Source: Xiphophorus maculatus | Lineage: Eukaryota > Chordata > Actinopteri > Cyprinodontiformes > Poeciliidae | Direction of reading: 5' to 3' | DNA length: 64,000 nucleotides | Assembly: GCF_002775205.1 (NCBI RefSeq) | Contig: NC_036445.1 | Location: 27,818,953 to 27,882,952, forward strand | In this document: positions 11,601 through 26,600 of the stretch, piece after piece | Layout of the letters: every line of letters begins with the position of its first letter | How positions within the stretch are numbered: position 1 is the stretch's first letter | The notes under the pieces: generated by a model | What the model was told of the DNA's origin: nothing | Seen by the model: the letters and a program-made list of their open reading frames with translations, nothing else | Database searches by the model: none | Program-made: the position numbers and the translations under genes

Positions 11601-14600
11601 CATTTTACACCCAGGATCCCTGCTCATCTCACTAAGTGTGGGGAAGCTTATTTTGTGCCAGCGAGTGTGTGTGTGTGCGTACTTGATTGAGGGAGAGAAG
11701 GGGTGTGTGTGTGTGTGTGTGTGTGTGTCTGCTGGGAGCTGACGGGTGGCCATCTGTTGAGGGTAGAGTGGGTGGGGGGTTGCTGTTGCTCTGGCAGGTG
11801 AATGTAGATTTGTGGTGAATACAAATGAGACTCTCTCCCTTTTTCTACCTCTCGCTTCTTCATTCCCTCGCTTGGAAGTGGAAACACAGACCCATATGGA
11901 TGTGCACCTTTTCGTGCATACACACCGCATGCCTCTGTGCTACACACACACGCACGCACGCACACAATCCTCTTCAAAGCTGCACAAACAGAAACGCTGC
12001 TCTTTACAACCTAACGTGTTGAGCTGTTTGAGTTAGTTTTGAAAAGTGGACAAGAGAATAGGAGTTGGATACATTTTGTGGGGTTTTTGTTTAGGTCTAT
12101 AAATACTAACCCATCAGACAAACAGTCAGGTTTGATGATGGAAGCAGTAGATCTATTCACAGCTGGATCACGTTGAGTTATACTCAGTCTTCGCCACATT
12201 GACCTTGTAGGAAATTTCAATTTGAGTGTCTGAATCTTACATATATCCATAGTCTCTTTTTATAGCACAGTCAAGTAACTATGTTACCTTCAGGTAAGAG
12301 AGTGCTGTATATATCAGTAACTTCAAAGCAGTCTGACTTTGCATCATAGTCTGTATCTGACGCCTTGAAATTGGGCCTCAGTCTCTTTAAGAACTTCCTA
12401 TCTGTTCCGACACGCCCCCTTCACCACGTCATCACAACATGTCACTGTTCTTAGGAGTTCTGCAGATGCTCAGTGTTTGCTAATTGCTGCTGCTGCTAGT
12501 CTGGAGGAGCTGAGTGAGGGAACGGCAGGGTAAGGATGTTCTGTGGGTTTGATTTAGTTAAATATTGATAATATACTGTATGTATACTTTCTAATTGCTA
12601 AGATTTTTGTGTCTTAATATTTTACCAGCTAGTATAAAGTATAATTTAATGCATGGTCATGTATTTTTATTATAAGAAAGAACTAGTTTAAAATATATCA
12701 TCATTGATAAGACATAACATTATAATTTATAGCTTTATGTATTCTATGTTAACCCCATGAAGCATTATTGTACTAATAAAATGCAGTTATGATGTACTGA
12801 AGTCAAAATAGGCATCAAAATACTCCAAGTACTTAATTATATTTTTTGGAACACCTACATATACCAACTAATACTGTATATTCTGCTTTTAGTATACTGG
12901 TAAATACATTATTGAACATTGCATTTTTTTTTCTTCCTGTAGTGAACTAATGTCAGAGCAATGTCTGCTACAGGATTGATAACTGTTAACAAAACACAAG
13001 TCACATATTTTTATGCAGTAGAAATGAAGGTGCATCCCATTTCTCCAGATTGCCACTGACTTGTAGCAGGTACAGTACAGTTCACATCAGTTTTACAGAA
13101 CAGCAAAGCAAAAATATGTGAACTATTAAAAAAAACCGTATTGATCCAAAAGGGAAATTAAGTGATGTTCTAGATTCCATCTGTTTAGTTAAATATTTCT
13201 AAGTGCCTGATTTAGCTGTCTGATACTTACCTGCTCTGGGTCGTATACCATGAGCCGATTCTGGTACTGCGCTGTGTTTGTAACTCCGCCTGCAATGCAA
13301 AAGTGCAACATGTTGAACTTTATTTTTACGTGTAACAAATAATAGCAGAAATACGCTTGCAGAAGTCTGAAAGTCCAAAGTGTGTCTGCGTGTGATCATG
13401 AAGAGTTACAGAGCTTTGCAAAAAGCCTTCGTACTCTACGAGACAACCCAATTGAGTTTTCTTTGGATTATACTTGTTAGAGCAACGCAAATAATTTGAA
13501 TTGAAATTTTTATGGACGCCTTTGTGATTTTGGATTTTTGGGCTTTTGGGTCCAAATTGGTTGCAAGGTTTCATACGCACCATGTTGTCATTCATCTTAG
13601 CAAGTTCATTCAGGTTGAAATGCCTTGATGTTGAAATGTACTACACAAAAAATAAACTCGACAAGACTTAAATATTAGTAAATTATTTATGAAAACCACA
13701 TATCATTATCCTTCAAATTCTCCAATATAGCTTCTTTTGTGTTGCACAATTGTATAAAATCGCAGTAAGGTAAAGTGACGTGTGTGGTTGTAAGGTAGAA
13801 AAATGTCAAAAGGTTTAAAGGGACAGTATTATGTATTTTCCAGGTACATAGTGCCATTTTACAGTGCAATCACTTAACTGTGTTACCTTCAGTTGTTATA
13901 AAAATACTAAATATGAAATATGACTCAAAAGAAATTTGACTTCATGATTTAACGCCTTGAAATTGGGCCTCTGTCTCTTTAAAAACTTGTTCTCTTTCTG
14001 TAACTCCACCTTCAGGAAGTCATCACAACATCACTCCTTTATTAACCCTTTAACATTTTTATCAGTGTTGTACTGAGAAGTAGCTCCTACAATGAGCTCA
14101 GCAGATGTGCAGTTCCATCAGATGTTTGCTACTTGCTGCTGCCTAGTCTGAAGGAGCTGAGTGGGTGAGTCACGGAGGAGAGGGTTGATCTGTGAGGCAG
14201 AAACTTGGAAGCTTGGAAACTAGCTGCGAGGAGGACCTGTGTCCTCGGAGGCGGCGCTAGGCCCTGCTAGTTGTTTTGCACAGCTCAATTGTCACGAGAG
14301 ATTAAAAAAATTTCTCAAACATGAATGAAAGAATCAAGGCAACACTCCAAGTATGGTTTTGACAATATTATGACATAAGGTGAAGCTCAACAAAGTAGAT
14401 TTTACATAATACTGCCCCTTTAAAGAGAGTGAAAATATTTCCGGATAACTGTATATTTGCACCTGAGGTAACGGTTGTTCATATTAGAGAGTACTGTATT
14501 TCTTCCTTTCCCTATCGCTGTGTACCTGAGACCCAGAGAAGATCATCAGCCACACACCCGGCATGGCAGGACAGTGAGCGGTCGAAGGGCTGGACGAACA

Positions 14601-17600
14601 TCCATTTGTTCCTCTTTGGACAGTAGCGTTCCACCGAGGGTAGCACCTGCCTCAGCTCGTTCCTGCCGCCCACGGCATACAGGTACTGACCCAGAGCTCC
14701 CAGGACAAAGTGTTCCCTGCACGCCTTCATCGGGGCAATCTCAATCCACCGGTTGCCCCTGGGGTCGTACCTACACGCAGTCCTCACGGCACATGTCCTG
14801 CCCGTGGCGTGCTCCACCTCGCCACCCACCACGAACAGGAAGTCCCCCATCACGGCGATGCAGTGATGGCTGCGCCCGGTGGGCATGGGCGCCAGCTCGC
14901 TCCAGTTGGACCCCCCTCCCATCCGCACGTTCTCCTGCGCCGACGGGTGGAAGTAGCGCAGCTCCCTGACTCTGCTCACCTCCCGCTTTCTGCCCCCTGC
15001 TATGTAAAGGGTGAGCGACTGGAATCGAGGCCTGGTGCTGGACGACTGGCGGAGGGGCTGAGCGAAGGTGGCGTGGTGGTAGTCCAGGGCTTCGTCCACC
15101 AGGGCGGCAGCAGTGGGGCAGGACTGAACCAGGGGGTGGCTGTTGGCGAGGTGGTGCAGGGCGGGGATGTCCATCAGGCCGTAGCGGACGTGCTGCAGGA
15201 GATCCTCGGCGTACTGGTAGCGGTAGTCGTGTTCCAGCCAGAGAACGAGCAACTGGAACAGAGAGGGAGAAGAACTGGATCAGAATTCATGCCAAGAAGA
15301 TGCTGGACCTGGAAACGTTGGCAGCCTCAGGGAAATCGCAGAATTAAGGTAAAGGGCTGCATTTAAATTAAAGTTTCAAACCAGGGTTATAATAGTTTTA
15401 GATTTTTCATTACAGTTTTATTTCATTGACTTTTTGTCTAGCTTTAATTAGTTTTTAGAGTCTGTTTGAAAGTTTTCATTAGTTCCTAGTTAAATTTTGC
15501 TTAGTTTCCGTTTAGTTTTTATAAGTTGTCGTAGATTTAGTTTTTTTCATACTTCGACCTTTTTGAATTCTGCAACTAAACATTAACCAAAGTATTGGAT
15601 TGTGATGCTGTATACATCATTCGTTGTTTGGCTAATGAATACTCAACAGAATATCCCTCCACCCCCCACTCGGTCTACAACTTTGTGGAGGAGCTAGTTG
15701 CCGGTAAGGTGGTTCGCCAAGGGCGCCAAAAAGGCTAGGACCTTGAAAAGGCTTCTTGTATGCACTTTTAATTAAAACATGTTCAATCTGGTCCAGTTGT
15801 AAGGAAAAATGTACTTATTCATTGCTTATTTTAAGATTTCAAGCAATAGCTTTCTGGACTTCCCTGTTTTCTTCATTAAAAAGGAAAGAGAAGGAAAGAC
15901 GAGCGGTTACTGAAGGAGGACAGAATTATGAAAAGGAAGTAAAGGAAACCAAGCAAGAAGCAAGGGAAAAAGAAATGTCTCAAGGGCTGTTAATCAGATC
16001 CTTTTTTTTTTTTTTTGCTTTGTTTTCTTCAAGAAGCTGATGGACTGCGGCGAGCCGGCGCTGCAGCCATAGCTGCCAACACACAAGCATTTATTAATCA
16101 GCAGCATTCAATATACAGACTGTAAATATCCACGGGCGGCCCGGCTTTGTTTAACGCAGGTGAACTGGGAAGCAGGCGGGAAGGGCTTTAATTGAACCTG
16201 CCGAGTGGTGGAAGGTTCTTTAGCTGTGAGTGTGGGCCGAGCCGACTGGAGATTACTGATACCATTATTAGCAAAACAAAGTGGGCCTTAGCACCACCCG
16301 TGCGGAACCTGGGAACTTATTAGAGCGGAAAAAAAGGCAGCGATGTTTTATTTTGGAGGGGTGAGAGGGGGAGAAACGGGTACGGGAAATAAAAATGACC
16401 ACGGATAAATCTGGAAAAGACCCAATAATTACACATCTGGAGTTCTGACACGAGATCTGATGTCTGATGATTAAACAGAAACGCCTCAATTTACTTTAAA
16501 GGTGCGAATATGCGACAGTAAGGGCCTCTGTCTGTCGTTTTGTGGCATCTCTGTCACTCTCCTGCATCTCTCTTCCTTCTTTTCCCCGGTTGTCACCCTC
16601 CCCGCCCCTACCCCCAACACACGCACACTCACTCCGCCTCTCTCCTCCTCATCTCCGTGAAGTGACAGTGTGCGAGCGTGAGCGCACCGCAGCAGCTGAC
16701 TGTGAAGGTCACGCTGCATCACACAACTTCCTCAGGGCACAGAATAAATCAACTCCCTCCTTCGTCTCTCTGCACAGAAAGAGAAAGTGCAAAAGAGAGA
16801 CAGAAAGAGTGGGCGTGTGTGTGTGTAGGGTGTGAAAGATGAGGAGGGGGACGCTACTGAAACAGAGCAAAGGATGGCAAAATAAGAGAGACAGAGGGGG
16901 AAAAATACAAAAGGTGGAGAAAATGCGATTTCCACGGCGTAAGAGAAAACTCTGAGTGACGATGATTGACGGCTGAGGTGTTACCGGTCCGGTACTGGAC
17001 CCTTCCAACCTCACCGTCTCGGGCACCCACTCTTTCGGACGGCGCTTGCAGTTCTCCTCCCGTCTGATGCCCAAATTAACCTTCTGAGCGAAGTGAAGGA
17101 GGCCCAAAGCAGCCTAATCAGAGGCTGATTATGGCAGCGGCGGCTGGCTAAAGGGTCAGGGTAATTGTGCCATCAGAGGCCTGATTGTTTTCAATCAGAC
17201 GGGCGGCCGAGTGACAGCTGGGGGATTGGGGGCCCTGATGGAGCCGCGGTGGGCCTAATCAGAGAAGAGAGGGAGAGAAAGAACGAAGGTGGGGCAGGAG
17301 GAGGTGGTGTGGGGGCTGATTGGTGCAAATGAACAGTCAAAATGGCAAGTCCCCATCCTGCACCGCCATCTTACTCCACAATCCAGTTCATCACGCACAC
17401 ACGCGTGTTTATGCGGACTGACAGTCTGCCTGCACCTATGCACGCAAATTCAGACACGCCGCTCACTACGGCATGCCCTCATCAATATCAATGCTTCAGC
17501 AGAGAAAGGCAGGGTTCAGCCAAGTCTCTCTGATTATTTTTAATCCTCTGCCTTCCTGCCTTGCAAAAGTATTCTGTGACTTTTCTGCATTTTTCCTCAC

Positions 17601-20600
17601 ATTGCAGCCAGAAGCTTCAATGTATTTTATGCAAAATGTTATCCAACTAAAAATCAGAAAAGAGTGACATGCTTTAGAATTTAACCCTCGTTAGTCTTAC
17701 ACCCCTGCATAAAATTTAGTGTTTTCACAGCTGATAGTCCGGTAGACTCACGGAGAAACAAAACTGCAACATTTGTTACATATTCGCTTTTGTACTGCAC
17801 TGAGTCACGTGAACCAAGCTCTTTGAAAAACCTGTTTTCGCCCTCGCCTGTGGTGGCGCTGCACTAAGAACCACTGAAGGGAGAGACACGCTGAATGCAA
17901 CTTTCTTCTTCGCGAAACGTAAACAAAAATGTAGTGGTGTCAGGTTTTAGCGGTTATAGGATTTCTCTTTTGTCTTTCCCCCAGCAGGAGCCATTTCTCC
18001 TGGTATGTTTTTGATTAGGGAACATTAGGGAATACTGCCTCCTTAAGGCAGTATTATGGTTGAAAAAGCCACTTGCGGCTCCACTGCCGCAGGTTGCAGA
18101 CCCTTGGGGTGGACCAACACAAGGTACCAAAATAGTAGCAGGTCATGGTCTTCTAACAGCTGATGAAGACAACACGATGCTACCACCACCAGTTTTCACA
18201 TTGGGAACGTGCAATATTAGCTTTCTGCCAAACACAGCGTTTTGAATGGAAACCAAAGTTTTAGTTTCGGTCTCGTCTGTTCTGAGCACTTTCTTCCACA
18301 TGTTTGCTCTGTCCTCCACTTGGAATATGACAAACCTTAAACTGGATTTTATATGCATTTCTTCCAACAACAGATTTCTGACAAAGAAACATATTTAATG
18401 CACAAGAAATAGTTGTCAGGTTGACAGATTTTAATTACCTGAGCTGTGAATCTGCAGATCCTTTTAGTAGTCCTTCTGTATGTTTTCATGCGACATCTTC
18501 ATAGATCATCTACAGCAGAAGGTCACCAAGGCTGCAAGGCTTTTAGAAGTCATTTCATGACTTGTATTATAGCTCCAAACAAACTTGCGTCACAAAATTA
18601 TTATTTTTTCCACTGTAAATGTCAGATTGTTCACAATGTTCTAAAATATGAAAATTGAAATAAATATAAACTTAACTACCTCAGCAATCAAAAAAGCATT
18701 CCGTTTGTTTCGTTGTAACTCCAAACAAAAGATGTTTTCTAGTTTGAATTGAAAAAGTTTGTGGCCGCTGTTCTGGAACCCAACCCCTGACCTGTCTGCT
18801 GTGTTACTGGGATGTTTGGGTTGCTGTTTCTCTTTATTTGTTTCTGACAAACCTCAGATGCCTTCATGGAACACTTGGATTAAAGCTTAAATTGAATTAC
18901 ACATGTGGACTCTATTTACCAACAAGATGACCTCTAGTGGTAATTAAGATGCGCTCACACCAGCCCTGTTTAATACGCTTTAATTGAACTCTAGTTCGTT
19001 TGTCTAGAACATCCGGATCATTTGGGGAGGCATGAATGAGCAATCAAACTCTGATGCGGACCAAAAAAAGCAAACTCTGGTCTAGGGCTGAAACGATTCA
19101 TCGAGTAACTCGAGTAACTCGATTACAAAAAATCCTCGAGGAAATTTATCTGCCTCGAAGCTTCGCTAAATTTATTGTATTGTAATAAGCAATGCTGTTA
19201 AATACGCAGCACACTGGTCTAGCCGGAGGGTTTTTGTGTTGCACAACGCTACCACTTCCGTTAGCGCCTGGAGCACATGTGCTAAGTTTGTAGCTATGGA
19301 GGGAACCGGAGAATGCTCAGAAGGAGAACCCCGAAAGCGACAAAAAATGTCAAAAGTTTGGGAACATTTTAGGCTAAACAGAAAGGACAACACAGCGCAA
19401 TGCATCCACTGCAAAGCAGAATTGGCGTACCACAACAGCACGACATCAATGTTGCAGCATCTGAAGAGAAAACACCCGCTACATGCATCCAACTCATACA
19501 CGGTTGCCAACAGGTAACGTTTATGTTCTCTTTGCTAACTACGTTGTGTGATAATCTGCCATGTTATAGATGTAAATTGAGGCACATTATTTTGCTAACG
19601 TTACATCTAAACATAGCGGTTACTTAACCGGGTGTAGTGTAAATTGTATGTGAGGGTGGAACTGAGAGAAATTATGCAGGACTTAATGTAAGTTTGTTAA
19701 TAAAAATACGCAGCAACAGATTACAGGCATAAGCCGAAAAGCATTTATTTATTGGTGTCTTTCCATCCTGAAAAGTTACAGTCTTTTCTTCTCGCTACTG
19801 TTATGTATGAATTAGAAATTTTTGATTAATATTTTTGTAGTAATTCTATATTTGTTTATACCTAAGCAATCAAGAATAAATAATAGCATCGTTTTAATAA
19901 AAATAGCAACATTTTTGCATTTTATCATGACTAGTTAAGGCTGCAGAACTCTGTACAAACTCAAACCTTTACATTTTGAGTAAGTTTATTTTTTTCCTAA
20001 CATATAGATTACATTCTGTTTTCCAATACATAAAAAAACATTTCACTGCATTTAGATTTTTCTGTGATGGTTAAAAATAATGCTTTTAATTAAAGCATCC
20101 TCAGAATTGCGTTATTATCAATAAAATGTTAGAGTTAAATGAGTTGTTTACTTAGTTCTTTTACGTGTATGTGTATTACTCACTGAAGATAAATACATAA
20201 ACTAAAAGCTGGAGTATAGACATTTTTATAAGCATATTTGTGAGCCTGCCACTTTATTATTTGAATATAATTTAATATCTTAGTATAACTTTTCTTCAGG
20301 TTAAAGCAAACTACTGTTACAAGTAAACTTTCTAAACTACAAACATTTAACTGTTAGGGATGCTCAGAAAGGAGATATTGGACTGATCTGGACTAACTGG
20401 TGTTATTGCAGATTTGCCAATAGTTTATTTTATAATTTTTTTTATCCGATTACTCGATTAATCGTAAGAATAATCGATAGATTACTCGATTACTAAAATA
20501 TTCGTTTACAACAGCCCTACTCTGGTCCACCTAAAAATCTAGACCTCGATCTGGTTGACGTAAACTCTTGCACAGTTCAAATGTATATGTGAACCCCAAA

Positions 20601-23600
20601 CAGACCAGGTACTGCTTCAAAAGCAAGAAGAGGACTATTGCGCGGGGCATTCTGGGTAAATACAACCAAAACAAGTGCGTGAGACTTGCACTACCTGGAG
20701 TGATGATTTGATTCTTTCATGCATGTTTGAGAAATCCTTTCATCTCCACATCAACCATTCAGCTGTAAAAAAAACCCTGGGTGGACCTATTTATCCTTTT
20801 TTATGTATATCCTTATTTTAAAGCCTGAAAATACAAATACATTATTTAAAAATGACAAGAATTTTCCTGAAGAAGAGATTTGGCTAAGAAGTTATCCTAT
20901 ATTTACAAAAGTCACGTGGCTCTATACAGGTTTTATTTGGCTGTCCTGAGAGCAAAATGGCTCTGTAGGTCGTAAAGGTCGCATACCCCTTGGAATTCAT
21001 AAAATCTTTCAGGACACTGCTGTATTTGTGATATATAATTCAGGCAGTAACGTGAGTGTGAAACGGCTGTCTACCCTTACTCAGACACTACCTTCCATAT
21101 CTCCTCCTCGCTCAGGGAGGTGAGGCGGTCACTTTTCAGCACCTCCCTGAGGAGGCGGTAGGGCAGCTGCAGGGCCTCATCCTGTCGGTTCTGCCTCAGC
21201 TCAGACAGATGCTCCACCAGGAAGCCCACCACGGCCTCCTCCAGGGCGGGTAGATGGAAGAGGTCGGCCACGCGGTACAGCTCCAGGTAGTTCACGCCGT
21301 TCAGCTCCTGCAGGAGGATCAGGGAGAGGCTAAAGGATGCATGGCTTAAAAATACTGTACGCATTGTGTTCATTGTAATGGCACGACAACATTTCAGATG
21401 AAGGCAGCTGGGGGGGGGGGAGTGGGTAAGAGAAAATGAGGCAACACTGCCACCTTCTGGGTGTAAATGAAAATCCATTTACATCAAACATGGGTCTGTT
21501 TTCAAACACACAGTGTGACGTGGATAGCTTTTATGATAGATTGTGAAAAGCTTTATTTAAAAAACGATTTAAACATTCGTAGAAGCTTTGTTTTACTGCA
21601 AAGTAAACAAAACATACATACAAACTGACCATGGCGCGGTATTCTGAAGGTTGCAAAGTATATGCAAAGTGAAGACTGTCCATTTTACAGAAGTCTCCAG
21701 AAAATTCATGTTCATGAGTTTTGCATCTAAAACTCATTTTAAAAAAATTCTGTATACATCATAATATTTAGACTTGTCAGTTGTTTAAAGTCCTAAATAA
21801 ATTCATATTTTAAATTTGCAAGAATTGTACATGTGGTATTTATTAACCATGAAGTAACACTTTTATTAATAAACGCAACAACAAATTTGAAGTTTTGAGA
21901 GCTGGGTATATTCTGTGAGAAGCGAAGCGCTCTTGGGAGCCTCCTGCTGGCCAAAAGAGGAACGCTTTGTTTCTGATTTGGAACAGCAGTGATTATTCTC
22001 CAGGAAAACAACTTCGTCAACAAATCTTTTTGGATTGATCCAACCAGGAAAGTAGATCAAATTAGAGTATGTAATTAAAATTAGAGTTAACCTATCGTAG
22101 GACAGGCCATCTGCCCTGTTCCTTTACTTAACATGCACTTCACATCATAGGTGACTGTGGAAATATACTTTCTTTCCTCAGTTAGTCGTTTTCCTGTTTC
22201 ATTTGTTAATCTGCCAACATCATCATCTTGCCAAGGTTTAATTGCTTAATCTCAATTACATCCAACCATCCACAGACTGAGAAAGGTTTTTCTGAACCCA
22301 TTGAAACTTTTATTTTTCTCCATTTAGGTGTTAATTGCTGGTTTAGGTTTGGCTGAACTGGACATTTTAATATAATAAATGCAAATTACCGTCTATTCTA
22401 CCAATTCAGCCTTAGTTTGACTTGAAAAAAGATGAATCGGTGATTAGAGCAATGTCACAAGACACTGAGGCGATACAAAAAGATGTCACATCTCAGATTT
22501 TTTTATTTTAATTAACCAATTTGTTTACTTTTAGTATAAACCAATACTATTAAAAACTACTGAACATAATTTGAGAGTGGCTGTAGCACCTGCAGAAGAT
22601 CTTTATGTTAGCAAAAACTGCCATAAAACAAAGAATTGTTGCACTACTTTACAAAAAATAATATCTAGGCAGGCTGTAGTAAATGTGGAATAAGTTCAGA
22701 TAAATCAGTCTCCTCAGCAATATTTTTAATATCTACAATTTAAAGGTTTATGGGCAATTGCTTATACTGAACCAAGCATTTAGTTAAAGCAAAAGAGTCA
22801 CTCCGTTAGCAAGTCAAACAAGCTTTTGCTGTCATGACGGTTTACAACCACCAGATGGCACGTTAGAGCCATGATTGATATCTTGTCATAACCAAAACAT
22901 AAACATAAACAAACAAATTAACCCCAAAACACCAACTCACTAAACATTTTTGGATTGTTTTTGGGAATTTCAGCACAACAGTCAAGATGAAATAATATTC
23001 TGTTCATTTATGCAGAGAAGACATATTTTACAACATGCATTACAATATGTTGTAAAATCCTCTATAAACTACCATTTGATCTGACGCAACCTGAACCTTT
23101 GTTTTTAACTGTAGAAGTGGCTGGCTGCAAATTCAAAGGTCAGTAAACTGGCTTTTAACGTCGCCAAACAACATCTCCACAAGATGTTTTGCTTTTGTCA
23201 TCAAACACACCCACATGGTTATCTGACCCTGAACCAGGTTCCGTCCTGACATTCCCATGCTGTTTATATTCCTAATTATTTGAAGCATCTGAAAGTTATA
23301 CCCAAGAAAGAACAAGACCTGTTTAGGTGTACAGTATTCTTCTTTATAGATCGATTTTTCCCTTATCTCACACAAGGATGCAGTGTGGTCAAGGTAAAAT
23401 ACATTCGTCGACTGATTCAAATGTTGTGAATTAACAAATCAGAAGCTTACAAAACCATGACATCGACATCTGGCCCCTTCCAAAAGTCTTTAAAAGTGTA
23501 GTAATATTGGTGTAAACCACTGATTCTGAAAAAAGTTACAAAGAATTCTAAAAAATTAACAATGCCAAAAAAACATATTAGTGAGCAAAAAACTACTTAA

Positions 23601-26600
23601 ATAGCAAGACAACGCCATATGAAATGGGAATATTTGATAGTCTTTATTCAATATGACAGAATAACACATCCATAAAGGTACAGAAATTGCAAAACCATCT
23701 GATAAGAAGAAAGTTAATCAGCGGTTTGATCGTACTGTAAGGCTTACAGCCAAGGCCAGAGGAGACATGACATATGGGTTCTTGTCATGGCTACCAAAAG
23801 GATTTAATCAGGATTAGTAGTCCTCATGACACCAAATCCCAGCCCTCTTCAGGAAGGGTGTCATTTCTGGGATCCACGTTAAAGGTTTAGCACAAAAAAA
23901 AGTCAACTGAGCTCAGGTTAAGGAGTTATGGGTGTGGTTATGCATGAGCTATTAATATGCAAGGCTAGATTCAGCACTGGGGTTAGAGAATGGAAAATTG
24001 TAATGAGGTGTGTTTGTGTTTTAGCATTTCCCACCTTGTAAGGCCCATTAAAAAAAAAAAAAAAAAAAACATTGCGAGGACCTGCTGTTGGTCCTTCAGA
24101 CTCCTGAAGTTGAAGTTCTGTTTTTGGTTGAGGGATAGTGATGCACCGATGTGAAAATTTGAACCAATATCAATATCCTATATTAGTATTGCTGTGTCAA
24201 TATGTTAGATGAACAAGATCAGATGATACCAATGTCAATGCCAATATACTGTGCATCCCTAGTTAAGGACTAAGGTGTAAACTGAGTTAAGGTTACACTT
24301 AGGGTTAGGCACAGACCCAGTTCCAGAGGAATTTGGCTGCGGGGGGAAGGGTCACAGTTAACAGGCTTTGTATTTAATATAAATACATAAACATTTATCT
24401 ATCATTTCAGCTAAAATAACCATAGATAAACTAGTCATCATTGTTTGAAAAAAAAAAAAGAACAAAGTTCGATTAGGCATGTACTGCTAATGGTTAGGAT
24501 TAGGGTCAAGTTTAGGCTATAGAAATGGATAAAACATGAATGAAAGTCATCGCAAAATCTCTATTAACATGGAAAGATGTGGTGTGTGCAGGGGTGTGTG
24601 TGTACAGGTACGTCTACCTGGATGAGGTAGTTTGAGCAGAGGCTGAGCAGCTCCAGTAGCTGAAGGTGACTGCCCGCAGACAGGACGTCCTGGATAACAG
24701 CCGGTTCCAACAGAATCTGGACCAAAAAAAAAAGGCCATCAGATTTTTACACACTCAGAGTGTGTCTGATTTGTTAGAGCTACTATTTGCTCTAATGTAT
24801 TATTTATTCATAAAGTCAAGGCATGATTCAAGTTAAACTATCCATCAAACTATTGCTGACTTTGAGCTGAATGACCAGAAGCTAAGCTAGGGCTAATCTG
24901 ATGAAAGTCTGCCTCAGCTTCTGCCATGCCGCTCTCTCTTTCCTGGCATAACACTCCGTAAATCCGCCAAGTCATGCTCATAAGCTGCTGAGAGCAGAGC
25001 CAGGTAGTGTTGTTGGGAGACAACAAGGTCCGACAAATTTAACGTTTCTTCAACAACCCAATAAACCAGACACACAGAGGACTAATCTGCAATGGTTTTT
25101 CTAAACCGAGAGGAAATCTTTGATAATCCATTCAGCAGCGCTGCCCTAATTGCTGCTATGCAATTAGCTGCATAGCAGCATAACTGTGACTGCATCAGGG
25201 GTGGAAACGAGAAAAATGACTTCATCATTGTGCTTTTCAATGTTGCTGACACAGTAAACAGGTAAGCGTTATTTAGCGGCGCTCTTGGCTATCATGTTTT
25301 TCCTGAATCCTGCTCATTATTTATTCATCCTGAGGCAGAGGGGGGAAAAAACTGATCTGAGAACAAATGTTCTGTCTCCCCTCCTCTGCATGTTGTCCAA
25401 GTAATGGGCAAAGTCAGTTTTTGCTTCATAACAGACTATTTAACCACTTTAAGACTTACTTAAACCCCGCAAATTCATTAAAAATACTTGTTTAAAGTGT
25501 TTCTATAGATATACGTGCATCCAAAGGGGAAAAAGAAATCCCACAAAGCTTCTCTCATAGCCGTATCATTTTCCCTCTGCTTGCAATTAGCTGCATCTGC
25601 ACATTTCCATTCATCACAGCATGGCTTCCTGGCAGGGCTGGGCTGCAGGCCAGTTAACCACACGCACCATCTATGAGCTCCAGAAGCTAACGTATTCAGA
25701 CAAGAGGGCAATAAAAAGAGGTTATTCGCTCAGCTTAAACGGCAGCCTGTGCACCGATTCGGAGAGAGAGCGGAAATGCGCTAATCACCGGTCATAATCG
25801 GTATTCTGGTGAAACATCCTGATTTAGGAAGATGAGCTGGGGACTCAGGTAGTTTTTCTTTTTTTTCTTCAACAGAAACATGAAACTAAATGGTTCCTGT
25901 TAGGAGAAAGCAGGAGTGGCTGCTAGATGGTTGGAGAACGGTCAGCCAGCTGGAGAAAGAGCTGTGGTCAGACGATACCACATTTGTTCTTTTGAGCCTA
26001 AATACAAAAACACTGAACCCAGAAAGTACGGTGTTGGCAGCGTCATGATGAAGGAGCAGGGAAATGAAAGTTGGTCTACAGAAACCAACTCGCCTTGGGG
26101 TGTTTTGTTTTTTGAGGACTCGTTTTTGAGGAGTAAGTTTTCTTTTTCTCAAGACTTTAGAAGTTATCCTCAAGTGAAACAAAAACTTTTGGATGAAAAT
26201 ATTTTAATTATTTTTTTAAGCTTTTGTATTGTTTCTTAAAGGGGAGTACAAAAACAATGTGACATATAGAATTTGACCAATTTCCTTTTCCGTTAAGTCT
26301 TTCTGACTATTAAAAACATTTTTCTTTTATTTATGAATCAAACGACCACAAAAAAGTGTAAAATAAAAGGGTTTTTTTGTCTTTTAGAGTCAGATTTATA
26401 GTAATATATTCAGCCTCTAACTTTCTGAGCTCACTTTCATCGTCGCTGTTGGCGACACTGTTTATGTGGAAGGAAAAGTTATTACAAAAATACGCACTTA
26501 GAAAAATGAGACGACAGACAATATTTTTTGTCACTTACCCTTCTTGACTTAAAGGGGAAGTATTATGTAAAATTGACTTTTTTGAGCTTCACATCATGTT

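Noticed and set aside
25870..26240. 107-codon plus frame with Tc1-like words (CTGTGGTCAGACGATACCAC)
   Set aside because: Only short resemblance to the Tc1 SDDT region and the rest is degenerate; not strong enough for a separate call.
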